A stretch of DNA of 64,000 bases from Alphaproteobacteria bacterium AO1-B (GTDB lineage Bacteria > Pseudomonadota > Alphaproteobacteria > Rhizobiales > Stappiaceae). The notes beneath the pieces are model-generated. The model searched no databases and was not told the origin of the DNA. It was given only the letters and a program-made list of their open reading frames with translations. Below, in pieces: positions 35,905 through 45,481 of the stretch; position 1 is the first letter of the stretch, and every line of letters begins with the position of its first letter. The position numbers were made by a program, and so were the translations under genes. The DNA is taken from the NCBI GenBank assembly GCA_001890945.1, contig MLAX01000003.1:496001-560000 (forward strand), read 5' to 3'.

Positions 35905-37398
35905 ATGGCTCTGAAACTATTACGCCAAGGCATGCCGCGCGTTGTCTGTGCAACGGCGGGCATTATGCTCGGCGGTTTGATTGCGGTAAGCCCCTTGCAA
36001 GGCTCTCATGCGCATGACGGCCATGGACCTGAAAGTGTCGCAGACCTTGCCGAGAACCTTGCAGATGCCGTGGTGAACATTTCTACGGCTCAAACAGTTC
36101 AGGGACAGCGGTCTGTACCGATGCCGCAGGTTCCTGAGGGCTCTCCTTTCCAAGAGTTTTTTGAAGAATTCTTCAACCGACAGAACCGCGACGATGATCA
36201 GCCGCGCCGTGTCCAGTCCCTCGGCTCCGGTTTTGTTCTGGACGGTGAAGCCGGGATCATCATCACAAACAACCACGTGATCGAAGGGGCCGACGAAGTT
36301 ACGGCGAACTTCAACGACGGCACCAAGCTGCGTGCCGAAGTGATTGGAACCGATGAGAAAACGGATATTGCTGTTCTCAAGGTGGAGCCGGAAACCCCGC
36401 TGAAAGAGGTTGGATTCGGCGACTCTGACGGTATCCGTGTCGGCGACTGGGTGATGGCTATCGGCAACCCGTTCGGCCTTGGTGGCACGGTCACCGTTGG
36501 TATCGTGTCTGCCCGGAACCGCGACATCAATGCAGGCCCTTACGACAACTTCATTCAGACGGATGCCTCCATCAACCGCGGCAACTCCGGTGGTCCGCTG
36601 TTTGATATGGACGGCAACGTGATCGGCATCAACACGGCCATTATCTCGCCGTCCGGCGGATCCATTGGCATTGGCTTTGCGATCCCGGCGAAGACTGCCA
36701 TCCGCGTCATCGATCAGCTCCGAGAGTTTGGCGAAACCCGCCGTGGCTGGCTTGGTGTCCGTATCCAGGAAGTGACGGACGAAATCGCTGAGAGCCTTGG
36801 CATGGACGATGCGATTGGGGCGCTTGTTGCCGGCGTAACCGATGATGGTCCGGCTGCAAAGGGCAACATCGAGGCGGGAGACGTCATCATCAAGTTTGAC
36901 GGCAAGACCGTTGAATCCATGCGGGAACTGCCGCGGATGGTTGCCGAAACGGCGATTGGCAAGGAAGTCGATGTCGTTGTGCTTCGGAAAGGTGAGGAAG
37001 TCACGATCCGCGTGACCTTGGAGCGTCTTGAAGAAAACCAGGTCACCGAGGCGAGCGCGCCTGCAGAGAAGGAGCCGGATCAGCCGGCTGAAACCAGCAA
37101 GGTGCTTGGCATGACCTTGGCAGAGCTTGATGACGCATTGCGCCAGCAGTTTTCCATTGAAGAAGACGTGACAGGGGTCGTTGTGACCGAAGTCGAGGCC
37201 GGGTCTTCTGCAGAAGAAAAGCGGGTGATGGCAGGCGATGTCATCAAGGAGGTCGCCCAGGAGGCTGTATCGACACCTGCCGACGTCGAAGCGGAAATCC
37301 AAAAGCTCAAGGATGACGGCCGCCGGTCAGCGCTTCTGCTTCTGTCCAACCCGACCGGCGATGTTCGTTTCGTTCCGGTTCGGATCGAGGACAACTAG
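35905..37398 (+). CDS. periplasmic Do-type serine protease/chaperone (DegP/MucD)
   Basis: 497 residues with an N-terminal export signal. HtrA protease domain with catalytic triad His124 (TNNHVIEGA), Asp154 (EKTDIAVLK) and Ser228 (NRGNSGGPL), then two PDZ domains (about residues 275-365 and 395-490). Degrades or refolds damaged envelope proteins. Follows hflKC, a common alphaproteobacterial order linking membrane and periplasmic quality control. ATG 35905 has GGAGGATAAA upstream. Confidence 0.95.
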   Translation: MALKLLRQGMPRVVCATAGIMLGGLIAVSPLQGSHAHDGHGPESVADLAENLADAVVNISTAQTVQGQRSVPMPQVPEGSPFQEFFEEFFNRQNRDDDQPRRVQSLGSGFVLDGEAGIIITNNHVIEGADEVTANFNDGTKLRAEVIGTDEKTDIAVLKVEPETPLKEVGFGDSDGIRVGDWVMAIGNPFGLGGTVTVGIVSARNRDINAGPYDNFIQTDASINRGNSGGPLFDMDGNVIGINTAIISPSGGSIGIGFAIPAKTAIRVIDQLREFGETRRGWLGVRIQEVTDEIAESLGMDDAIGALVAGVTDDGPAAKGNIEAGDVIIKFDGKTVESMRELPRMVAETAIGKEVDVVVLRKGEEVTIRVTLERLEENQVTEASAPAEKEPDQPAETSKVLGMTLAELDDALRQQFSIEEDVTGVVVTEVEAGSSAEEKRVMAGDVIKEVAQEAVSTPADVEAEIQKLKDDGRRSALLLLSNPTGDVRFVPVRIEDN

Positions 37399-37423
37399 GC
37401 TTTTCAACTCCGACTTAAAATCG

Positions 37424-37454
37424 AAAGGGCGCCGATGGGCGCCCTTTTTCTTTT
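37424..37454 (+). terminator. bidirectional terminator between degP and serB
   Basis: AAAGGGCGCC-GATG-GGCGCCCTTT perfect 10-bp stem followed by TTCTTTT; A-rich on the other side, so it can serve serB from the minus strand too. Confidence 0.9.
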
Positions 37455-37464
37455 GTGAAAGCTC

Positions 37465-38355
37465 TTAGCTCAGCACAAAGTCCTGATCCGCATATCCCTG
37501 GAAATAGAGGAGGGCGGTGAGGTCGCCGTGGTCGATGCGGAAGTCGGCGGCAGCAGCAACGGCCGGTTTTGCCCGATAGGCGACACCGGCTCCTGCGCGC
37601 TCAATCATCGCAAGATCATTTGCACCGTCCCCGACCGCAATCGTGTCATCGAACGACAGTCCCTTGTATGCGACCAGCGCTTCCAGACGCTCGCGCTTGG
37701 CATCGCGCCCAAGAATCGGCTCTGCGACAAGGCCAGACAGCTTTCCGTCATCCTCCAGAAGGATGTTGGCCTGGTTTTCATCAAAGCCGATCATGGCGGC
37801 GATCGTGCCTGTGAAGTGGGTAAAGCCCCCTGACACCAAGGCACAATAGGCCCCATTGGCTTTCATGGTTTGCACAAGCGTTCGGCCACCGGGCATGAGC
37901 GTGATGCGATTGCTCAGAACGCTATCGATGGCAGAAAGCGGCAAGCCCTTGAGGAGGGACACCCGTTCACGAAGGGCTGGTTCGAAATCGATCTCACCGC
38001 GCATGGCCCGCTCGGTGATCTCGGATATTTTCTCTTTCAAGCCGAGCTCGGCTGCCAGTTCATCGATGCATTCCTGGCGGATCATCGTGGAGTCCATATC
38101 CGCAATCAGCAGCTTCTTCTTGCGGCTTTCCACTGGCTGAACAAACACGTCAACTGGAGCGGCAGCTATGATTTCCCGCAGCTTTGTGTCCGCAGCCCTT
38201 GCGTCGACCCCATCAAAGAAGATATCCGCAGCTACACCGGGATTAAGTGTGGTTGGCGGCGTGTCAGATTTTAACGCCTCCGCCGCCCTTTGAGCCAAAT
38301 CTACGCCTACGGCAGGGGCAGTCGGCTTTGACACCAGGGTAGCGACGAGAGACAT
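37465..38355 (-). CDS. serB: phosphoserine phosphatase
   Basis: 296 residues from ATG 38355, where homology begins. Last step of serine synthesis: phosphoserine to serine. HAD fold with nucleophile motif ADMDST (Asp86, Asp88), SGGFTHF, and GDGANDLAM for Mg binding. The N-terminal ~75 residues form the regulatory-type domain usual for the longer SerB. Its ATG and that of miaA overlap in a single CATG (38353-38356), so the two divergent genes have no space between them. Confidence 0.95.
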   Translation of the reverse strand: MSLVATLVSKPTAPAVGVDLAQRAAEALKSDTPPTTLNPGVAADIFFDGVDARAADTKLREIIAAAPVDVFVQPVESRKKKLLIADMDSTMIRQECIDELAAELGLKEKISEITERAMRGEIDFEPALRERVSLLKGLPLSAIDSVLSNRITLMPGGRTLVQTMKANGAYCALVSGGFTHFTGTIAAMIGFDENQANILLEDDGKLSGLVAEPILGRDAKRERLEALVAYKGLSFDDTIAVGDGANDLAMIERAGAGVAYRAKPAVAAAADFRIDHGDLTALLYFQGYADQDFVLS

Positions 38356-39316
38356 GGACAAATCCTTTGAAACAGGGCCGGGCAGTGCGCACAAGCGGCG
38401 CGCCATTCTGATAGCGGGCCCAACGGCCAGCGGCAAGTCAGCCTTGGCTATTGAATTGGCAAAACGGGTCAATGGGGTCGTTGTGAATGCCGATTCCATG
38501 CAGCTATACGAGGATCTGCGCCTTGTCAGTGCGCGCCCATCTGAAAACGAGGAAGCAGAGGTCCCGCATCGCCTCTATGGGGTCCTGCCATCGTCGGAAG
38601 CTTTTTCGACAGGCGCGTGGTTGCGCCGGATGTCAGACGAACTGGAGCTGATCTGGTCTGCCGGGCAGATCCCGGTCCTTGTTGGCGGAACGGGGCTGTA
38701 CTTCAAGGCATTAACCGAGGGCTTTGCCGAGCTCCCCGAGATCCCGGAAGACGTGCGCACAAAAGCCCGCTCTCTGGCGGACGACGGCGGCGTTCCAGCG
38801 CTTAAGGCTGCATTGGCCGAGGCGGGCGACCACAACGGCGCTGAAGGGCTCAATGATCCGCAGCGCTTGGCGCGGGCGCTCGAAGTGCTTTTGACCACCG
38901 GCCGGCCGCTTGCGGAGCTCCAGACCGAACAGCAGTCACCACCGCTTTTGGACATCAAACACTGCCTGCGCCTTGTACTTGCGCCGCCGCGTCCATGGCT
39001 TCACGACAGGATTGAAAAACGGGCCGGCCTCATGCTGACCCCGGAGGGAATCAAAGAAGTCAAAACCCTGCTCGCGCGGGAGTTGTCATATAAATTGCCG
39101 GCCATGCGGGCCATTGGCGTAAAGGAAATCGCGGGGTTATTAACAGGCAGCCGCGATATTGGGGAAACAGAGTACCGGCTTGTTGTTGCAACGCGTCAGT
39201 ACGCAAAACGTCAGGAAACCTGGTTTCGCAATCAGATGCCGGACTGGCAACGGCTTGACCCGTCAAAAGAAATTGACACTGCCCGAATTGCCGATGAATT
39301 TTTGCGCGCTGAGTAA
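38354..39316 (+). CDS. miaA: tRNA dimethylallyltransferase
   Basis: 320 residues. Adds the isopentenyl group to A37 of tRNAs that read U-starting codons. P-loop GPTASGKS at residues 22-29; NADSMQLYEDLRLVSARPS, LVGGTGLYFKALTEG and RQYAKRQETWFRNQ are family hallmarks. Start codon shared with divergent serB; the upstream ribosome-binding region lies inside serB coding sequence. Confidence 0.96.
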   Translation: MDKSFETGPGSAHKRRAILIAGPTASGKSALAIELAKRVNGVVVNADSMQLYEDLRLVSARPSENEEAEVPHRLYGVLPSSEAFSTGAWLRRMSDELELIWSAGQIPVLVGGTGLYFKALTEGFAELPEIPEDVRTKARSLADDGGVPALKAALAEAGDHNGAEGLNDPQRLARALEVLLTTGRPLAELQTEQQSPPLLDIKHCLRLVLAPPRPWLHDRIEKRAGLMLTPEGIKEVKTLLARELSYKLPAMRAIGVKEIAGLLTGSRDIGETEYRLVVATRQYAKRQETWFRNQMPDWQRLDPSKEIDTARIADEFLRAE

Positions 39317-39478
39317 AACCAGAAGTTTGTGCAGTGCACTGTGAGTTTCACGTTAACTTGTTGTAAATACGAATATTTTCATCGATAATTACGCATTATA
39401 CTTTGGTCTGTCATGCGAAAGGCACAATTCAGGGTTACATGAGCCCTGTAAAAAGGAACGAGGCCGCGAACCCTCGTC

Positions 39479-40051
39479 ATGGATAACTCCAAAGCCGGTA
39501 TCCGGGAGGATGATATGCAGACGATAATTCTCGAATGCGACACCATTCGCCTTGTTCCGCTGTCCCTGTCGGACACCGACCTCATCAAATCACTTCAGGT
39601 GAATTGCGGCGGTAACGGATGTCTGGAAGGCAGTGATGCCTGCAAAGCCATGGCTGCCGAAAAATTTGTTCAATCCGCGCTCCAGTCACAAGATGACTTT
39701 GGTGTCTCCCGTTGGAAGGTTGAGGCACAAGATGGGGAATTTCTGGGCTGGGCAGGGTTCACGCCCTTGTCGGAGACGTCTGAAATCAGTCTTGGTTATT
39801 GCCTGCCGTCCACGCACGGAAAGATATCGAATGTGCCCCGACGTTTGTGCAAAGCGCTGACGGACTGGTTCTTCCGAGAAACTTATTTCTCCCATCTTGT
39901 ATCCGTCGTACGGGTTGATAACAGGGCCATGCGGCAGGTTATCCTGGACGCCGGTTTCACGCATCGTGAGAGCAAGGCCATTGGCGGCATGCAGGCCGAT
40001 CTTTTTCAAATGCTCAGCCCGTCGATGCAGACCTACCTCATGAGCGCTTGA
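39479..40051 (+). CDS. GNAT acetyltransferase, RimJ/RimL-like
   Basis: 190 residues. Opens with LECDTIRLVPLSLSDTDLI and later shows WAGFTPLSETSEISLGYCLPSTHGKISN and VRVDNRAMRQVILDAGF, the layout of RimJ/RimL-type N-acetyltransferases. Cys-rich early loop (NCGGNGCLEGSDAC) is unusual. The start could also be the ATG at 39515. Substrate unknown. Confidence 0.8.
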   Translation: MDNSKAGIREDDMQTIILECDTIRLVPLSLSDTDLIKSLQVNCGGNGCLEGSDACKAMAAEKFVQSALQSQDDFGVSRWKVEAQDGEFLGWAGFTPLSETSEISLGYCLPSTHGKISNVPRRLCKALTDWFFRETYFSHLVSVVRVDNRAMRQVILDAGFTHRESKAIGGMQADLFQMLSPSMQTYLMSA

Positions 40052-40076
40052 GGTCCACACAATCCAGTGCGTCACG

Positions 40077-40108
40077 AAAAAAGCGGCACCTTCCGGCGCC
40101 GCTTTTTT
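40077..40108. terminator. bidirectional terminator between the GNAT gene and leuA
   Basis: AAAAAAGCGGC / GCCGCTTTTTT with a 10-nt loop; T runs on both strands suit both convergent genes. Confidence 0.9.
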
Positions 40109-40142
40109 GGTTTCAGGGATATGACCCTGCTGTTCCTTCGGA

Positions 40143-41699
40143 TCAGACGGCCTGCAGAGCGCCTGGATTGCTCGCCTGCCGACGCTGCGCCAACTTGTTC
40201 ATGGCAGAGACATACGCCCTTGCAGACGCGACGAGCGTGTCTGTATCCGCGCCCTTACCCGTCGCGATCCGGCCATCTGCTTCCAGGCGGACTGACACTT
40301 CAGCCTGCGCATCTGTGCCTTCAGTCACCGCGTGCACCTGGTAGAGCGACAAGGTTGCCTCGTGCGGCGAGATCGCCTTGATTGCGTTGAACGTTGCATC
40401 GACCGGGCCGTCACCGGTCGCTTCTTTGGTGACATGCTGACCGTCGACATCCATGGTCAGGATCGCCTTCTGAGGTCCGCCCGTTCCGGCAATTACCGTC
40501 AAGGCGATAACCTTGGTGCTTTCGCCCAGGATGTTGATTTCGTCCTCGACCAGCGCCTCGATGTCTTCGTCGTAGACATGCTTCTTGCGGTCGGCCAAAT
40601 CCTTGAAGCGGCGGAAGGCATCCTGCAGGGCATTGTCACCCAGCTCGAAGCCCAACTCACGCAGCTTGTCACGGAACGCATGACGGCCGGAGTGCTTGCC
40701 CATGACCAAAGACGTGGCTTTGACGCCGACATCTTCCGGACGCATGATTTCGTAGGTTTCTGCGTTTTTCAGCATGCCGTCCTGGTGAATGCCGCTCTCA
40801 TGAGCAAACGCGTTCTTGCCAACGATGGCCTTGTTGTACTGAACGGCAAAGCCGGATGCGCCAGCCACCATTTTGGATGCGCGGACCAGGAATTGCGGAT
40901 CGATTTGGGTCTCATAAGGCAGAATATCTCCGCGGGTGCGGATCGCCATGACAATTTCTTCCAGGGACGCGTTGCCTGCACGTTCGCCCAAGCCGTTGAT
41001 CGTGCATTCGATCTGCCGTGCGCCGCCGGCAACCCCAGCCAGGGAGTTGGCAACCGCCAGGCCCAGATCGTCGTGACAGTGTACGGAGAAGATGGCCTGA
41101 TCGGAGTTCGGGACGCGCTCGATGATCTGCTCGAACATCGCCTTGTATTCATCCGGCGTCGCATAACCGACGGTATCCGGCAGATTGATCGTGGTCGCGC
41201 CGCATTTGATCGCAGCTTCCACACAGCGGCACAGATAGTCGATCGGTGTGCGTGTCGCATCCATGGCCGACCATTCGACATCGTCGATCAGGTTGCGTGA
41301 GCGGGTAACGGTGTCTGTGATGATTTCCAGAACCTCTTCCTGGTTCTTGTTCATCTGGAACTGTAAATGGATCGGGGAGGTGGAAACGAATGTATGGATC
41401 CGGCCCTTTCCAGCGTATTTGACAGCTTCGCCACACCGGTCGATGTCGGCATGAATAGCGCGGGCCAGACCGGCGATGGTTGAGTTCTGAGACCGTTTGG
41501 CGATTTCACGTACAGCTTCAAAGTCACCGTTGGAGGCGATCGGGAAACCGGCTTCGATAATGTCGACACCCATTTCATCGAGAATTTCTGCAATTTGCAG
41601 CTTTTCTTCCAATGTCATGGACGCACCGGGCGATTGTTCTCCATCGCGCAAGGTGGTGTCGAAGATGCGGATCTGATCCTTCTCGGAGGTGGCAGTCAT
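40143..41699 (-). CDS. leuA: 2-isopropylmalate synthase
   Basis: 518 residues. First committed step of leucine synthesis: acetyl-CoA plus 2-oxoisovalerate. N-terminal TIM barrel with [16 protein letters not shown] and the metal-site [28 protein letters not shown]-terminal regulatory domain (from about residue 390) that senses leucine. The leader 134-240 bp upstream encodes a leucine-rich peptide, indicating control by attenuation. Confidence 0.97.
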   Translation of the reverse strand: MTATSEKDQIRIFDTTLRDGEQSPGASMTLEEKLQIAEILDEMGVDIIEAGFPIASNGDFEAVREIAKRSQNSTIAGLARAIHADIDRCGEAVKYAGKGRIHTFVSTSPIHLQFQMNKNQEEVLEIITDTVTRSRNLIDDVEWSAMDATRTPIDYLCRCVEAAIKCGATTINLPDTVGYATPDEYKAMFEQIIERVPNSDQAIFSVHCHDDLGLAVANSLAGVAGGARQIECTINGLGERAGNASLEEIVMAIRTRGDILPYETQIDPQFLVRASKMVAGASGFAVQYNKAIVGKNAFAHESGIHQDGMLKNAETYEIMRPEDVGVKATSLVMGKHSGRHAFRDKLRELGFELGDNALQDAFRRFKDLADRKKHVYDEDIEALVEDEINILGESTKVIALTVIAGTGGPQKAILTMDVDGQHVTKEATGDGPVDATFNAIKAISPHEATLSLYQVHAVTEGTDAQAEVSVRLEADGRIATGKGADTDTLVASARAYVSAMNKLAQRRQASNPGALQAV

Positions 41700-41832
41700 G
41701 ATGTTTCGTCCCTTAGCTGGATCGGGCCGTTTTGAGCTATCGGGTGGGGCGCGCGATCCGGATTTTCTGATGCGGTTCTAAGACTTCTCCCCTAAGTGCC
41801 CGTTCGCTTCAAAACATGCGAACAGCCGACGC

Positions 41833-41937
41833 TCAGGGGCATCTAAGAAGGAGGAGATCGCCAAGTAGGAGAAGGCCGCCGCGCTGCTGTGTCTGCGCGT
41901 CGATAGAAGATACTGCAATGTCGCTCTGCGCGATCAT
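41833..41937 (-). CDS. leuL: leucine-rich leader peptide of leuA (attenuator)
   Basis: A 34-codon frame from ATG 41937 to TGA 41833, with AAGAAG just upstream. The product ends GGLLLLGDLLLLRCP: eight Leu codons in two blocks of four, directly before a region able to fold (CCCCTGAG near 41835 with CTTAGGGG further on, and GTTCGC-N10-GCGAAC). That is the design of a translational attenuator, in which ribosomes stalling at Leu codons change the leader fold and let leuA be transcribed. The frame is too short for routine gene calling. Confidence 0.85.
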   Translation of the reverse strand: MIAQSDIAVSSIDAQTQQRGGLLLLGDLLLLRCP

Positions 41938-42186
41938 GTGTCTTCTTATGGCCTTTGGTCGTTTCAAAATACGACACCAAGTGTGCTCTCAAAGAGTGAC
42001 TGGTGCGTTAATGTTCGTAGTTCTTAGGGCAGGATTGTTTTTGATGCAACCAGCTTTTGCGGAGCTTACCCTGTTTGATCGAGATGGAAAGAATTCTGGA
42101 GTCCACATTTTGGTGGTTGGAAAGGGCTGGCTTTGGCGGATGTTTTGTTAAAACGGAAGTCCGAAACACTTTTTGGGGGCAGAGCG

Positions 42187-43203
42187 ATGATCCGGAAGAT
42201 AGCAACTTTGATGTGTGCTCTGGCCGGAGCGGTGGCCTTGCTCAGCGTGCCGAACCGTCTTGCGAGTGCAGATGAGGTCGGCTTTGTCGCAGAATGGTCA
42301 GTGAAACCGGAGTTCGACGGCAAAAAGAAGCTGCGCAAGAGCATCAGTGGAGCTGCCTGCGCCCCAGTCGCTCCGCCGGTCTGTGTCGTCGCGCTGGATG
42401 AAAAGCAGCGCACGCAGTTTTTCACCATAGACGGTAACCGGATCATTCCGGGTAAATCCATGCGTTTGTTGCCAAAGGAGCTGAACGGCGCAAAAAACGG
42501 CGAGATCGATGCAGAAGGCGCCGCTTACGGTGACGGGTTTTTCTATATCGTTGGATCGCATGGGCTGAGCCGCAAGAAATCAGAGTTCAATCCCTCCTCT
42601 TTCTTTCTGTTCCGATTTCCGGTTGATGAAGAGACCGGGTTTCCAGAGTTCGAGTTTTCCAAGAAGAAGGTTGCCCCGGACATCGAGCGGACCGATGCGC
42701 TCAGAGCGATCTTGAAAGGCGCGCCGGATCCTATTGGGCAATATGCCGAAAAGCCGCTGGGTGAGGGCGGCGGCGGTGTCAACATCGAAGGTCTCGCATA
42801 CCATGATGGCAGGCTTTACATTGGCCTGCGCGGTCCTTCCGTAGGTGGCCGTGCATTTCTGCGCAGTGTCAATGTCGATGCGCTGTTTTCCAACTCAAAA
42901 CCGGATTTGGACGTGATTGAGTTGGCCCTCGGAAGTGGAACCGGGGTCCGTGATCTCGCCGCCGTTTCAGATGGCCTCATCGTATTGTCCGGTCCGGTCC
43001 AATCGAAGGGGACCTATGCGCTTCACCATCTCCGGTTCCCAAGCCTAACCCTCTCGAAACTGGCAGATCTAAAAATGCCGAATAAGGACCACAAAGCAGA
43101 GACCGTCATGGTTATGGCGGAAGATGCGGACTCGTTTGACCTGCTTGTCATGTATGACGGCGCGACGGATGGTGGGCCACGCGAATACAGGCTCTCCCGA
43201 TAG
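42187..43203 (+). CDS. exported DUF3616 family protein
   Basis: 338 residues from ATG 42187; a Sec signal ends near ASADE. The mature part has the SD-repeat-like pattern of DUF3616 (beta-propeller-like): IDAEGAAYGDGFFYIVGSHG, NIEGLAYHDGRLYIGLRGP, VRDLAAVSDGLIVLSGP and YRLSR at the end. Likely periplasmic; function unknown. Monocistronic, ended by a strong terminator. Confidence 0.85.
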   Translation: MIRKIATLMCALAGAVALLSVPNRLASADEVGFVAEWSVKPEFDGKKKLRKSISGAACAPVAPPVCVVALDEKQRTQFFTIDGNRIIPGKSMRLLPKELNGAKNGEIDAEGAAYGDGFFYIVGSHGLSRKKSEFNPSSFFLFRFPVDEETGFPEFEFSKKKVAPDIERTDALRAILKGAPDPIGQYAEKPLGEGGGGVNIEGLAYHDGRLYIGLRGPSVGGRAFLRSVNVDALFSNSKPDLDVIELALGSGTGVRDLAAVSDGLIVLSGPVQSKGTYALHHLRFPSLTLSKLADLKMPNKDHKAETVMVMAEDADSFDLLVMYDGATDGGPREYRLSR

Positions 43204-43233
43204 CGCCGCATGTGGTGCTTAGGGTCGACAACG

Positions 43234-43264
43234 AAAAGCCCCGGAACGCGCCGGGGCTTTGTTT
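43234..43264. terminator. bidirectional terminator between DUF3616 gene and phzF-like gene
   Basis: AAAAGCCCCGG / CCGGGGCTTTG stem with a 6-nt loop, T-rich tail. Confidence 0.85.
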
Positions 43265-43313
43265 GATTGTTCATGTATGAGCTATGACCGGGCGGGTGGC
43301 CTTTGGCAACGGC

Positions 43314-44225
43314 CTAAAGAAACAGTTCGCCCCGGGCGACCAACGTTGCTTGTCCGCCAACCCGGATGGCATGCATGTCGCCGTTTTCAATATCGATTTC
43401 CAGGTCGATCAGCGACGGACGGCCCATTTCAAAGCCCTGTTCGATCCGGATGTGATGGGTGCCAGCTGTCAGTCCATCATAATGCCGGATCACGCCCGCA
43501 AAAGCGGCTGCGGCAGATCCGGTCGCCGGGTCTTCCATGATGCCCATGTCAGGCGCAAACAAGCGGGCGTGGAACGCACTGTCATGAGACCGGGTTTCCC
43601 GGCAATAGACGTAGGCGTCGTTATGCTCGTCATTGCCAAAGCCCTTCTTCCACATTGCGGGGACCGGCTTTGCCTGCGCCAAGGCATTCAAATCCCGGAC
43701 CGGGATGAAATTGAAGGCTGGACCGACCTTGAATCGGGAAGGAGCATGATTTTCAAAGCCGATGTCTGACGGCTCCAGATTGAGCGCGGCCGCGATGAGT
43801 TCAATATTCTGCGTCGGACCTGCCGGTTCCGGCAGCGCCGGCACGTCGAACTCGGCGAACGCTGTGGCGTTTTCCCGCAAGATCACTGCACAGCGGACCG
43901 TGCCGATCTTTTGCTTCAGAACGACCACTGCGTCCTGCTCTCCGGAGACATCGCCAAAGCGCTCAACGGCCATCAAAATCGCCGTACCGACAGTTGGGTG
44001 ACCTGCAAAGGGCAACTCGCATTTCGGTGTGAAAATCCGCATGGAAGCAGAGTGGCCAGGGTTCTCAGGCGGGAAAACAAACACAGTTTCGGACAAGTTG
44101 AACTCGCCGGCAATCTTTTGCATTTGCTCATCGCACAAGTCCTCACTGTCCAGCACCACGGCCAGCGGATTTCCAGCCAATGCCTTGTTTGTAAAGACGT
44201 CCAAGATCGCGTAGCGGCGGCTCAT
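43314..44225 (-). CDS. PhzF-family isomerase/epimerase
   Basis: 303 residues. DVFTNKALAGNPLAVVLD, the catalytic Glu in FNLSETVFVFPP, FTPKCELPFAGHPTVGTA, and the second-domain motif EDPATGSAAAAFAG identify the PhzF (diaminopimelate-epimerase-like) fold. No phenazine genes are near, so the usual 'phenazine biosynthesis' label is not supported; substrate unknown. Confidence 0.9.
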   Translation of the reverse strand: MSRRYAILDVFTNKALAGNPLAVVLDSEDLCDEQMQKIAGEFNLSETVFVFPPENPGHSASMRIFTPKCELPFAGHPTVGTAILMAVERFGDVSGEQDAVVVLKQKIGTVRCAVILRENATAFAEFDVPALPEPAGPTQNIELIAAALNLEPSDIGFENHAPSRFKVGPAFNFIPVRDLNALAQAKPVPAMWKKGFGNDEHNDAYVYCRETRSHDSAFHARLFAPDMGIMEDPATGSAAAAFAGVIRHYDGLTAGTHHIRIEQGFEMGRPSLIDLEIDIENGDMHAIRVGGQATLVARGELFL

Positions 44226-44506
44226 GCAGTGTTCTCCCTGGAGATCGAACGCGTTTCTAGTTCGAAGGTGAGCGGACTTTTACATTTCTTCGCAAGTCCC
44301 GCCAGACCTTTGCCGCGATTGTTGGTGAACAAACTCTTGCGTGGCCGGGTGCTGATGGCTGTGATTGGCGGATAGCTGCGCTAATTGCGGAATGAGCGCT
44401 TTGCGGAGATCAGAGCTCTCCAAGGACGTAAGACATCTGGTCTGCAATGACATCTTCAGAAGGCTCGATTTTGGTGGGGCGGTACCTGTGGCAGAGCCGT
44501 TCAAGC

Positions 44507-44540
44507 AAAAAAAAGGACTGCTCTTGGAGAAGCAGTCCTT
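44507..44540 (-). terminator. strong minus-strand terminator with no obvious gene before it
   Basis: AAGGACTGCT / AGCAGTCCTT perfect 10-bp stem with an 8-nt loop; the minus strand then runs into eight T. The nearest upstream minus-strand stop is at 44737, about 200 bp away. Confidence 0.85.
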
Positions 44541-44736
44541 CGAAAGGTTTCTTTGCCAGTCTGCCAATAAGCGGTAGAAATCAACCCGCCCATCTTCATA
44601 CTGATTCAAAAAATCTCAAAGTGGCCCAAGCAGAAGATAGTATGCCCGAAACAAAAAATTGCTCCCCATTTCTGCTCTACTGAAATATCATCAGCAATGC
44701 GGTGATGCTACTGAGCGGCTGTTCGGTCTTCAAGCC

Positions 44737-45174
44737 TTATTCGTCTTCGTTCTCAAATTGATAACGTTCAAATGACCAGAAGACCGCGAGGAGCGCTGCC
44801 ACACACCGATCTATTACAGAACGCTGAAAGTTTAACTTCGCGCGCTTTGAATCGGTCTTTGATTGGGCTGGTTCATAGTCAAAATTGAAGACGTATTTCT
44901 TTGGCGAAGTGTCTGAAATTGCAAGGATGTGCTGGGTATCAAGCAACCTGCGGATGATCCGGTTCATGGTCGGCCGGGTAATGTTTAATTGCTGTGCCAA
45001 CTTGGCCTCAGAGACACCACCTTCGCCATCAGACGCAGCGGTTATTCGCATGACAACTGCAGTAGTATCATAACTGTCCAGATTAAGATGCGTCTTTACA
45101 GAATCTATATTGTCGAAAATGAGATCAGCGATCTCAACCGCTATAGTATTGTCGCTGTTTTTACTATTTTTCAT
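44737..45174 (-). CDS. MarR-like winged-helix regulator
   Basis: 145 residues. A central winged helix (VSEAKLAQQLNITRPTMNRIIRRLLDTQHILAIS) with flanking helices resembles MarR/IclR-type regulators; the charged C-terminus is unlike classical MarR. Base composition is a little AT-richer than the neighbours. Effector and targets unknown; the adjacent phzF-like gene and GNAT-Nudix gene are candidates. Confidence 0.75.
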   Translation of the reverse strand: MKNSKNSDNTIAVEIADLIFDNIDSVKTHLNLDSYDTTAVVMRITAASDGEGGVSEAKLAQQLNITRPTMNRIIRRLLDTQHILAISDTSPKKYVFNFDYEPAQSKTDSKRAKLNFQRSVIDRCVAALLAVFWSFERYQFENEDE

Positions 45175-45481
45175 TGTTGGCGTCGCTTCTTCACAGATTG
45201 GCTGGATCTTCTCATTTTGAGAACCAATGAACAGCCATTTGAACCAAAAGTGTCGGGTCTATCTCAAATTGACCAACTGCGGCATTGATATAACCGGCAT
45301 CGATGACTGGTCGGTGGCTGGTGATCATCTTTCACGGGCGTGGCGGCGATTTTTTCAATCATGCTCTTGCGTTGGTGTTTGCCAAGGGTAAGCCTCTTCT
45401 GTTGCTGAATGCTGAAAGTCATTCAATTGATACACTCGGATAAGCCCTTTTCGGGATCTCCCATGGCTCCAGCGTTAGTAT
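45175..45481. other. intergenic stretch, nothing identified
   Basis: 307 bp between the MarR-like gene start and the GNAT-Nudix stop. Only short chance frames; I see no convincing terminator, repeat or RNA. Confidence 0.5.

Noticed and set aside
35920..37302. 460-codon frame antisense to degP
   Set aside because: DegP triad and PDZ domains are clear; no independent support for the reverse frame.
43314..44225. Phenazine biosynthesis locus suggested by PhzF
   Set aside because: No other phz genes are nearby; PhzF-fold proteins are widespread outside that pathway.
44280..44609. 109-codon minus-strand frame
   Set aside because: It runs through a strong terminator hairpin and shows no protein-like composition.
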